14,342 nucleotides of DNA, from NCBI GenBank assembly GCA_902497145.1, contig CABVDR010000063.1, positions 1 to 14,342 of the forward strand. The letters run 5' to 3'. This DNA is from an uncultured Oscillospiraceae bacterium. GTDB taxonomy: Bacteria; Bacillota; Clostridia; Oscillospirales; Oscillospiraceae. Shown here in pieces: positions 1 to 6,224 of this stretch. Below the pieces are notes generated by a model that saw only the letters and a list, made by a program, of their open reading frames with translations, was not told the DNA's origin and searched no databases. The first letter of the stretch is position 1; every line of letters begins with the position of its first letter. The position numbers and the translations under genes were made by a program.

Positions 1-1
1 C

Positions 2-550
2 CTGACCATCGCCCGGGGCCTGGACTACTACACCGGCACCGTCTACGAGACCACCATGCTGGACCACCCGGAGATTGGTTCCATCTGTTCCGGCGGCCGT
101 TACGATAACTTAGCGGAATATTACACCGATAAACAACTCCCCGGAGTCGGTATTTCCATCGGTTTGACCCGTCTCTTCTTCGTTTTGGAGGACCAGGGCT
201 ACCTGAACGACGCCCTGAACACCGCCCCCGCCGACGTGCTCATCCTGCCCATGACCGACGATCTCTCCCCTGCTATCGCTCTGGCCACCACCCTGCGCCA
301 GGCGGGCATCCGCACCCAGATCCACGCCGAGCAGAAGAAGTTCAAGCAGAAGATCTCCTATGCCGACAAGCTGTCCATCCCCTACGCCGTGTTCCTGGGC
401 GAGGACGAGATCTCCTCCGGCGTGTGTGCCGTGAAGGACCTGGCCACCGGCGAGCAGGTGAAGCTCTCTCCCGCCGAGGCGGTGACCCACATCCAAGCGG
501 GTCTGGATAAGCTGAACCAGGGTAAGCCCATCCTGGACAAGGGAGAGTAA
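2..550 (+). CDS. hisS: Histidyl-tRNA synthetase, C-terminal part (cut by window start)
   Basis: Charges tRNA-His with histidine in the cytoplasm. Only the last 182 residues are present; the frame is open to the first base, so the start lies upstream. The fragment opens with the HisRS-specific signature RGLDYYTGTVYE (the Arg is the family's catalytic arginine) and continues with the second signature CSGGRYDNL and class II motif 3 (GVGISIGLTRLFFVL). From about residue 73 (ADVLILPM) to the end is the alpha/beta anticodon-binding domain. A full bacterial HisRS is about 420 residues, so somewhat over half is missing. The C-terminus looks intact. A palindromic repeat begins about 20 bases after the stop. 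hisS and aspS are commonly neighbours in Firmicutes; here two small genes separate them. Identification is secure from the two HisRS-only motifs. Confidence 0.97.
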   Translation: MTIARGLDYYTGTVYETTMLDHPEIGSICSGGRYDNLAEYYTDKQLPGVGISIGLTRLFFVLEDQGYLNDALNTAPADVLILPMTDDLSPAIALATTLRQAGIRTQIHAEQKKFKQKISYADKLSIPYAVFLGEDEISSGVCAVKDLATGEQVKLSPAEAVTHIQAGLDKLNQGKPILDKGE

Positions 551-560
551 TCTTCCCCCT

Positions 561-650
561 TTCGGCAGAGGCAAAACAAAGTTTTGCAGAAAGCTTTTTT
601 GCATACTTTTTTCTCGAAAAAAGTATGGCTTTCTTTCAAGAAAGCGGAAA
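561..650 (-). repeat. Palindromic intergenic repeat, copy A (inverted orientation)
   Basis: Three hairpins in a row: 571-587 (7-bp stem GCAAAAC, loop AAA), 602-627 (11-bp perfect stem, loop CTCG) and 628-645 (8-bp stem GCTTTCTT). Read on the - strand these match modules of the same element at 5119-5177, 8263-8357, 10541-10596 and 12522-12578. The element fills the gap between hisS and the next gene. No T-run follows the stems, so it does not look like an ordinary intrinsic terminator. Confidence 0.8.
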
Positions 651-668
651 ACAGAGAGGTAAGTAATT

Positions 669-1163
669 ATGAGGAAGAAAACCCCCATCCTGCTTCCCCT
701 TTGCGTTTTGTGTCTGCTGCTGGTCTGGTACCTATGGCCCCGCAGCCCTTCCGACACCCTTCCCGGCTTTTCCAAAGACGCCCCCGTCACCCACTGCGCT
801 GCCCTGCTGATCCCCCGTGATCCCGGCTCCGGCCTGAGCACCAAGCAGATGGAACTTGCGGCAGATTCCCAGGAATATCAGCAGCTGATGGAGCTGTTGA
901 CCTCCACCCGGTACCTGCGCAATCCTACCGACCTGGTGCGGCTGGGGCAGGCCTCCTCTACCCAGTCCATCACCCTGGAGGACTACACCGCCACCCTCTC
1001 GTTCTACCAGGGGGAAAGCATCTTCTCCATGGCGTTTTATGGCTCCCAGGTGGTGACCCAGGGCGGCTCCGACACCCGCAGCTATTTCCCCCTGGCGGGG
1101 CACGACTTCCAAACTAAAGTGGTTCAGTTCTTACAGGGCTGCCCCACTGCCACCGATCTTTGA
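669..1163 (+). CDS. Small single-pass membrane-anchored protein, unknown function
   Basis: 164 residues; not recognised. A short basic start (MRKK) is followed by a hydrophobic helix at about residues 6-22 ending LLLVWYLW, which would anchor the protein with the rest outside the cell. There is no convincing lipobox, so it is probably a membrane anchor or uncleaved signal. The remainder is soluble and polar, with no motif I can name. The start ATG is preceded by a modest ribosome binding site (GAGAGG at 654-659). The next gene encodes a protein of similar size and layout: basic start, one helix ending in WY, a middle segment with a Leu-rich stretch, then a beta-rich end. The two may be diverged tandem paralogues, though the alignment is weak by eye. 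Expression is probably by readthrough from hisS, because no promoter is evident in the gap. Confidence 0.75.
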   Translation: MRKKTPILLPLCVLCLLLVWYLWPRSPSDTLPGFSKDAPVTHCAALLIPRDPGSGLSTKQMELAADSQEYQQLMELLTSTRYLRNPTDLVRLGQASSTQSITLEDYTATLSFYQGESIFSMAFYGSQVVTQGGSDTRSYFPLAGHDFQTKVVQFLQGCPTATDL

Positions 1164-1187
1164 CCTTCTTCCCCCTGCTGAAGATCC

Positions 1188-1205
1188 GGGGGAGTAACCT
1201 CCCCC
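1188..1205. other. Short GC-rich hairpin between the two small membrane-protein genes
   Basis: Stem GGGGGAG / CTCCCCC with a TAAC loop. No T-run follows on either strand, so it is not called a terminator; it may be a pause or mRNA-stability hairpin. Confidence 0.4.
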
Positions 1206-1251
1206 CTCCCCTGCCCCTTCCGTTCCTAGGCGTGCGAAAGGAGTGCACAAG

Positions 1252-1770
1252 ATGAAGAAAAAATTTCTGATTCCAGCGATTTTGATTCTCGCCCTCTTGG
1301 TGGGGGGCATCCTGTGGTACACCCGGCCTATGACCCTTCATCAGCTTTGCCCAGATGTGGATTTGAGCCAGTGCTCCTCCATCTCGGTTTACTACGAAGT
1401 GGTGCCCAGCGGAGGAAGAAGTAAGAAGTTGGTTTTGGAACCAGACGCCCCCGCTTTTGACTCCCTGTTGAAAGAGCTTCAGGACCGGACCTTCTCCCGT
1501 TCCCTCATCAGTCTGCTCCCCTGGGTAGACTCTCAGTCCGCGCAAACAGAGGACGGAGACTTTTCGTGGGAGCTTGTGCTAAAATTTGACACCCCAGATA
1601 CCGACTCTGACGGAACGGAGCACCTGAGCACGCAGGTTCAGCTCTACAACTTTTTCGGTTCCCTGAGCCTTAACCACATGCGTTCTAATCACATCTGGTA
1701 CATGACTACCAGCGACCAGGAGGCATGGGTATCCCAGGTCATGGACATTATCACGTCGGCCATATCCTAG
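1252..1770 (+). CDS. Small single-pass membrane-anchored protein, unknown function
   Basis: 172 residues; not recognised. MKKKF is followed by a hydrophobic helix at about residues 5-20 (LIPAILILALLVGGI) and then WYTRP, giving an N-in anchor with an extracytoplasmic domain of about 150 residues. An in-frame GTG lies 9 bases upstream, but the ribosome binding site AAAGGAG (1237-1243) overlaps it and sits 8 bases before the ATG, so the ATG is chosen. The domain contains two cysteines near residues 30-40 and alternating hydrophobic stretches suggestive of a beta-rich fold. Size and layout resemble the preceding protein, so the two may be paralogues. It lies 60 bases upstream of aspS on the same strand. 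I see no enzymatic motif. Confidence 0.78.
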   Translation: MKKKFLIPAILILALLVGGILWYTRPMTLHQLCPDVDLSQCSSISVYYEVVPSGGRSKKLVLEPDAPAFDSLLKELQDRTFSRSLISLLPWVDSQSAQTEDGDFSWELVLKFDTPDTDSDGTEHLSTQVQLYNFFGSLSLNHMRSNHIWYMTTSDQEAWVSQVMDIITSAIS

Positions 1771-1830
1771 TCTTTTTCTATACAAAATAAAATTTTTGGA
1801 ATAATAAATACAAATTGGAGTTGATTTATC

Positions 1831-3630
1831 ATGGATAATTTGCAGAATTTCCACCGCACCAACTACTGCGGCGAGCTGCGCCTGAGCGACGCGGGCAAGA
1901 CCGTGTCCCTGTGCGGCTGGGTCCAGCGTCAGCGTGACCTGGGCGGCCTGATCTTCGTCGATCTTCGTGACCGCACTGGCCTCATCCAGCTGTCCTTCGA
2001 CGACAGCACCGACAAGGAGATCTTTGAGAAGGCCTCCACCCTGCGCTCGGAGTACGTCATCGCCGCCACCGGCCTGGTGCGGGAGCGCGAGAGCAAGACC
2101 ACCAAGATCGCCACCGGCGACATCGAGGTCTACGTCAAGGAGCTGCGTCTGCTGGCCAAGGCCGAGACCCCTCCCTTTGAGATCGTGGAGAACTCCAAGG
2201 CCAACGATATGCTGCGCCTGAAGTACCGCTATCTGGACCTGCGCCGCCCCGACATGCAGCGCATGATCGCCACCCGCCACAAGGTGACTAAGATCTGCCG
2301 GGACTACTTTGACGAGCAGGGCTTCCTGGAAATCGAGACCCCCATGCTCACCAAGTCCACCCCTGAGGGCGCCCGGGACTATCTGGTGCCCTCCCGTGTC
2401 CACCCCGGCAAGTTCTACGCGCTGCCCCAGTCCCCCCAGCAGTACAAGCAGCTGCTGATGCTCTCCGGCTTTGACCGCTATATGCAGATCGCCCGCTGCT
2501 TCCGGGACGAGGACCTGCGGGCCGACCGTCAGCCCGAGTTCACCCAGATCGACCTGGAGATGTCCTTTGTCAACGAGGACGACGTGATGGAGATTCAGGA
2601 GGGCTTCCTGAAGCGGGTCTTTAAGGAGGTCCTGGACGTGGACGTGCAGACCCCCTTCCTGCGTATGCCCTGGCGGGAGGCCATGGACCGCTTCGGCTCC
2701 GACAAGCCCGACATGCGCTTCGGCTTTGAGCTCAAGGACATCAGCGACATTGTGAAGGACTGCGGCTTCGGCGTGTTCTCCGGTGCTGTCCAGGGCGGCG
2801 GCTCGGTGCGCCTCATTAACGTGAATGGCCACGCCGCCGACTTCCCCCGCAAGAAGATCGACAAGCTGGGCGAGTTCGTCAAGACCTACAAGGCCAAGGG
2901 CCTGGCCTGGACCCGTATGTATGACGGCCAGGTGACCTCCTCCTACCAGAAGTTCCTCACCGAGGAGGAGAACAAGGCCATTCTGGAGCGCGCCGGCGCC
3001 AAGGATGGGGACCTGATTTTCATCGTGGGCGACGTGAAGGACGAGGTGGTCTTTGCCGCTCTGGGCGCTCTGCGCTGCGAGGTGGCCCGCCAGCTGAACA
3101 TCCTGGACCCCAAGGACTTCAAGTTCCTGTGGGTCACCGAGTTCCCCATGTTCGAGTACAGCGAGGAGGAAGGCCGCTACGTGGCCATGCACCACCCGTT
3201 TACCGCTCCCATGGACGAGGACCTGGACAAGCTGGAGACCGACAAGAAGAACTGCCGCGCCAAGGCCTACGACATTGTGCTCAACGGCACCGAGCTGGGC
3301 GGCGGCTCCATCCGAATCTCCGTGCCTGAGACCCAGGAGGCCATGTTCCGGGCTCTGGGCTTCACCGACGAGGACGCCATGGAACGCTTCGGCCACCTCA
3401 TTAACGCCTTCAAGTTCGGCGCACCCCCCCACGGTGGCCTGGCCTACGGCCTGGACCGTCTGTGCATGCTGATGGCGGGCGCTGACTCCATCCGGGACGT
3501 CATTGCCTTCCCCAAGGTGCAGAACGCCAGCGAGCCCATGACCAACTGCCCCGACTTCGTGGACGACAAGCAGCTGGATGACCTGAGCCTGGCTGTCACC
3601 CGCCGGGAGGAAACTTCTGACGAGGAGTAA
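1831..3630 (+). CDS. aspS: Aspartyl-tRNA synthetase
   Basis: Attaches aspartate to tRNA-Asp. 599 residues, the normal length for the bacterial type that carries the GAD insertion. An N-terminal OB-fold anticodon-binding domain (GWVQRQRDLGGLIFVDLRD, from residue 29) is followed by the class II catalytic core with motif 2 (FRDEDLRADRQPEF, Arg225) and motif 3 (YGLDRL, Arg543). Between them is the bacterial-specific GAD domain, introduced by FGSDKPDMRFG. The ATG has GGAG at 1817-1820, about 10 bases upstream. Residue Leu37 of the OB-fold lies where some tRNA-Asn-misacylating enzymes are reported to carry His; that hints at a tRNA-Asp-specific enzyme but does not decide it. The 60-base AT-rich gap upstream is too short for a T-box leader. 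A strong terminator follows. Confidence 0.98.
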   Translation: MDNLQNFHRTNYCGELRLSDAGKTVSLCGWVQRQRDLGGLIFVDLRDRTGLIQLSFDDSTDKEIFEKASTLRSEYVIAATGLVRERESKTTKIATGDIEVYVKELRLLAKAETPPFEIVENSKANDMLRLKYRYLDLRRPDMQRMIATRHKVTKICRDYFDEQGFLEIETPMLTKSTPEGARDYLVPSRVHPGKFYALPQSPQQYKQLLMLSGFDRYMQIARCFRDEDLRADRQPEFTQIDLEMSFVNEDDVMEIQEGFLKRVFKEVLDVDVQTPFLRMPWREAMDRFGSDKPDMRFGFELKDISDIVKDCGFGVFSGAVQGGGSVRLINVNGHAADFPRKKIDKLGEFVKTYKAKGLAWTRMYDGQVTSSYQKFLTEEENKAILERAGAKDGDLIFIVGDVKDEVVFAALGALRCEVARQLNILDPKDFKFLWVTEFPMFEYSEEEGRYVAMHHPFTAPMDEDLDKLETDKKNCRAKAYDIVLNGTELGGGSIRISVPETQEAMFRALGFTDEDAMERFGHLINAFKFGAPPHGGLAYGLDRLCMLMAGADSIRDVIAFPKVQNASEPMTNCPDFVDDKQLDDLSLAVTRREETSDEE

Positions 3631-3668
3631 GGTTTTCTGATTTCCTTTCCCCCTGCAACGCGATATTG

Positions 3669-3708
3669 AGCAGGAGCGGCATATCTTGCCGCTCCTGCTT
3701 TCTTTTTT
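3669..3708 (+). terminator. Intrinsic terminator after aspS
   Basis: A perfect 13-bp stem (AGCAGGAGCGGCA, 3669-3681, with 3687-3699), a 5-base loop and an immediate T-rich tract (TTCTTTTTT). It lies 38 bases after the aspS stop and closes the hisS-aspS side. Confidence 0.93.
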
Positions 3709-3735
3709 AAAATCGACTTAAATTGCCCCAAAAAA

Positions 3736-3764
3736 TTGACAATATCACAACTTAGTGGTATAGT
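3736..3764 (+). promoter_or_regulatory. Sigma-A-type promoter for the hexosaminidase gene
   Basis: TTGACA (3736-3741), 17 bases, TATAGT (3759-3764), with an extended -10 TGG just before it. The predicted start is near 3771, giving a leader of about 90 bases before the ATG at 3861. It follows the aspS terminator, so the hexosaminidase is a separate transcription unit. Confidence 0.88.
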
Positions 3765-3860
3765 ACGTAAGATATCAGAAAAGACTTTTGCAAAGTGTGG
3801 AGAGAACCGCCCCCAGTTTTGGATGCGTTGACCTCCGCGCTGTTTTTTCAGGAGGAAGCT

Positions 3861-5105
3861 ATGAAAAAAGCACTGATCGTTTTTCTGTGCGTACTTTTGA
3901 CGGGCTGTACCGCCTCTACGGGCGTCAGCTCGTCCTCAGTCAGTACGCAGAACACCTCTCAGAGCTCTGGCCTTCCCTCTGACAGCTCCAGCTCTGGTTC
4001 CAATGACGGTTCTTCCTCGTCTGACACATCCCAGGACCAGGAGGACCCTCCCTCACAAGATACCCCCAATTCTCAAACCAGCGGCACAGAAAATGAGGAC
4101 CAGATCATCCAGGAGCTGCTCTCTTCCATGTCTGTGGAGGAGAAGGTAGGCCAGATGTTCTTTGTCCGCTGCCCGGACGTAGGGGCAGTGGAGGCGGTAT
4201 CGGAGTATAAACTAGGCGGATACATTCTCTTTGCCCGGGATTTTAAGGACAAAACTGCCGAACAGGTCCGCAGCGACATCGAATCCTACCAAAGTGCGGC
4301 CGGCGTGCCCCTGCTTATTGGCACTGATGAGGAGGGCGGCACTGTGGTACGGGCCAGCTCCAACCCCAACCTGTTCCCCCACGTCTGCCAGTCCCCCCAG
4401 GCCCTGTACGCTCAGGGGGGCATGGACAGCATCACCCAGGACGCCCGCCAGAAGAGCCTGACTCTGCTGGATTTGGGGGTCAACGTGAATCTGGCCCCGG
4501 TGGCTGACGTGTCCACCAACCCGGATGACTTTATCTACGACCGTTCCTTTGGGCAGGACGCCCAGGCCACGGCGGATTATGTGTCCAACGTGGTGTCCGC
4601 CATGGACGCTGAGGGCATCGGCTCGGTGCTGAAACATTTCCCCGGCTACGGGAACAATGTGGATACTCACAACGGCGTGGCCATAGATGAGCGGCCCTAT
4701 GAGACCTTTGAGACCAGCGACTTTCTTCCCTTTACCGCCGGGATCCAGGCGGGAGCTGACGCGGTACTGGTCAGCCACAATGTGATGACCTGTGTGGACG
4801 ATCAGCTGCCCTCCTCCCTCTCCCCTGCCGTCCATCAGGTGCTGCGCAATACTCTGGGCTTCCAGGGCGTGATTATGACCGACGACCTGGCCATGGACGC
4901 GGTGGCCGCCTACGCCACCAACGAGTCCGCCGCGGTGATGGCGGTGCAGGCCGGCAACGACATGATTATCACCACCGACTTCCAGACCCAGATCCCCCAG
5001 GTGGTGGAGGCCGTGAACAACGGCACCATCGACGAGGCGCAGGTTGATCAGTCGGTGACGCGTATTTTGAAGTGGAAGTATGATTTGGGGCTGTTAGGGC
5101 ACTAA
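3861..5105 (+). CDS. nagZ: GH3 beta-N-acetylhexosaminidase lipoprotein (NagZ-like)
   Basis: Family 3 glycoside hydrolase predicted to remove N-acetylglucosamine from muropeptides or other glycans outside the membrane; 414 residues. The N-terminus is a lipoprotein signal with lipobox LTGC (Cys16), followed by a Ser/Thr/Asp-rich linker to about residue 78 and the TIM-barrel domain at about 80-405. The acid/base loop reads KHFPGYGNNVDTH: Asp268 and His270 match the Asp-His dyad typical of NagZ, but the loop is one residue shorter than the usual KHFPGHGDT-x2-DSH form. The likely nucleophile is Asp341 in GVIMTDDLAMD. The frame runs upstream to a GTG at 3795, but AGGAGGAAGCT directly before the ATG and the signal peptide fix the start at 3861. 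It stands alone between its own promoter and terminator. Exact substrate is not shown by the sequence. Confidence 0.9.
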   Translation: MKKALIVFLCVLLTGCTASTGVSSSSVSTQNTSQSSGLPSDSSSSGSNDGSSSSDTSQDQEDPPSQDTPNSQTSGTENEDQIIQELLSSMSVEEKVGQMFFVRCPDVGAVEAVSEYKLGGYILFARDFKDKTAEQVRSDIESYQSAAGVPLLIGTDEEGGTVVRASSNPNLFPHVCQSPQALYAQGGMDSITQDARQKSLTLLDLGVNVNLAPVADVSTNPDDFIYDRSFGQDAQATADYVSNVVSAMDAEGIGSVLKHFPGYGNNVDTHNGVAIDERPYETFETSDFLPFTAGIQAGADAVLVSHNVMTCVDDQLPSSLSPAVHQVLRNTLGFQGVIMTDDLAMDAVAAYATNESAAVMAVQAGNDMIITTDFQTQIPQVVEAVNNGTIDEAQVDQSVTRILKWKYDLGLLGH

Positions 5106-5111
5106 TTCCCC

Positions 5112-5177
5112 TTTCTTGCCCGCTTTCTTGAAAGAAAGCTTGGCAAAGAACTTTATGAGAAGCTCCGCTTCCCTTCT
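5112..5177 (+). repeat. Palindromic intergenic repeat, copy B (partial)
   Basis: Starts about 10 bases after the hexosaminidase stop. It holds the CTTTCTTGAAAGAAAG module (5123-5138), the GGCAAAGAACTT joint and the distal hairpin 5159-5171 (GAAGC, loop TCC, GCTTC). The first module (the long TACTTTT palindrome) is missing. The central part matches 8299-8333 almost base for base. Confidence 0.8.
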
Positions 5178-5199
5178 GCGCCCGGAAAGAAAATTTTTT

Positions 5200-5235
5200 G
5201 TGGGAGCGACGTTCTGCGTCGCTCCCACGTTTTTT
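5200..5235 (+). terminator. Intrinsic terminator after the hexosaminidase gene
   Basis: A perfect 12-bp stem (GTGGGAGCGACG, 5200-5211, with 5217-5228), loop TTCTG, then G and a six-T run (5230-5235). Faces the terminator of the jag operon. Confidence 0.92.
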
Positions 5236-5259
5236 GTTTAGAAAACATGAACCAGAAAG

Positions 5260-5291
5260 TTATCCACATCTTCCGCAGAAAATGTGGATAA
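5260..5291. other. Inverted pair of perfect DnaA boxes far from oriC
   Basis: TTATCCACA at 5260-5268 and TGTGGATAA at 5283-5291, both exact matches to the consensus DnaA box and facing each other across 14 bases. The arms pair over 10 bases. The pair lies in the gap between two convergent terminators, about 5.9 kb from the dnaA-dnaN boxes. It could be a DnaA-titrating or origin-associated site. The boxes are certain; the role is inference. Confidence 0.8.
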
Positions 5292-5324
5292 AAAATCCGG
5301 GGCCCTGTAAACACAGGGTCCCGG
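5290..5324 (-). terminator. Intrinsic terminator of the rpmH-jag operon
   Basis: Stem 5297-5308 with 5313-5324 (12 positions, one mismatch when read on the - strand), loop of 4, followed on the - strand by six Ts (complement of 5290-5295). It lies 19 bases beyond the jag stop and its T-run overlaps the second DnaA box. Confidence 0.82.
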
Positions 5325-5343
5325 AACTGCTTATGGAATGGTT

Positions 5344-6222
5344 TTACCGGCCGTTGGGGGCGTAGGCAATTACGGTACGGCGGTTGGGTTCCACACCGGT
5401 GGAGTAAGTTGTGACATTGGGATAGTCCTGCAGGGCCGCGTGGATCACGTGGCGCTCGTAGGCGTTCATGGGCTCCAGAGTCATGTTCTTGCGATACTTG
5501 ACCACCTTGCCCGCCACCTTCACGGCCAGGCGCTGGAGGGACTCCTCCCGCTTGGCCCGGTAGCCCTCGGCGTCGATGTGAATGCGCACCCGCTTGGACT
5601 GGCCCCGGTTCACGGAATAGTTGGTCAGCTGCTGGATGGCGTCCAGTGTCTCGCCCCGGCGGCCAATGATGGCGCCCAGGCCGTGGCCCTGGAGAATGAC
5701 CTTATAGCCGGTCTCGCTGCGGTAGATGTCAGGGGTGGCCTGCACGTTCAGGTGCTCCATCAGGCCCTCCAGGAACTCCCGGATCTTCATGGCCTTGGGG
5801 TCATCCGCGGCGGCAGGCTCCAGCTCAGACACAGGGGCGGGGGCGGGCTTCTCCTCCTTACCGATGAGCACCTCATCCCCGGGCTGGAGGGTGTTCTTCT
5901 CCTCCTGCTTGGGGGCGCTCTGAGGGGCAGCCTTGGGCTCCGCCTTAGGGGCGGGAGCGGCAGCGGCCTTGGGGGCCTCAGAGACCGGCTTAGGCTCCTC
6001 CACAGGCGCCTTCACCGCCTCGGCGGCGGGGGTCTCGTTCTCGTCGGGGACTTCATAGCTCACACGGACCTTGGCGGGGTTGCCGCCGAAGCCCAGAAAA
6101 CCGGACTTGGCCCGCTCAATGACTTCCACGGACACATCGTCCCGGTCCAGACCCAGCTGGAACAGCGCGGCGGCGATGGCGTCCTCTTCGGACCGGCCGG
6201 TGGTCTCGATCCACTTACGCAT
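5344..6222 (-). CDS. jag: KhpB/Jag RNA-binding protein (Jag-N, KH, R3H)
   Basis: Cytoplasmic RNA-binding protein, known in Firmicutes as the partner of KhpA and linked to cell elongation, division and sporulation. 292 residues. The Jag_N domain (1-55) contains the diagnostic KSGFLGFGGNPAKV. An Ala/Pro/Glu/Lys-rich linker spans about 56-140. The KH domain (about 145-215) has its GxxG loop at Gly187-Arg-Arg-Gly190. The R3H domain (about 220-290) has the Arg257-x3-His261 signature (ERHVIH). The ATG is 2 bases beyond the yidC stop, and AAGGAGG lies within the end of yidC, so translation is probably coupled. It is the last gene of the operon. The linker is long and low-complexity but domain order is normal. 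Confidence 0.96.
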   Translation of the reverse strand: MRKWIETTGRSEEDAIAAALFQLGLDRDDVSVEVIERAKSGFLGFGGNPAKVRVSYEVPDENETPAAEAVKAPVEEPKPVSEAPKAAAAPAPKAEPKAAPQSAPKQEEKNTLQPGDEVLIGKEEKPAPAPVSELEPAAADDPKAMKIREFLEGLMEHLNVQATPDIYRSETGYKVILQGHGLGAIIGRRGETLDAIQQLTNYSVNRGQSKRVRIHIDAEGYRAKREESLQRLAVKVAGKVVKYRKNMTLEPMNAYERHVIHAALQDYPNVTTYSTGVEPNRRTVIAYAPNGR

Positions 6223-6224
6223 AA

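Noticed and set aside
1771..1830. T-box leader before aspS
   Set aside because: The gap is only 60 AT-rich bases, too short for a T-box, and no terminator hairpin is present.
1579..3432. 617-codon open frame on the - strand opposite aspS
   Set aside because: Antisense shadow of a full-length, motif-complete aspS; the translation is a Leu/Gly/Val/His-rich low-complexity product typical of the reverse of GC-rich codons.
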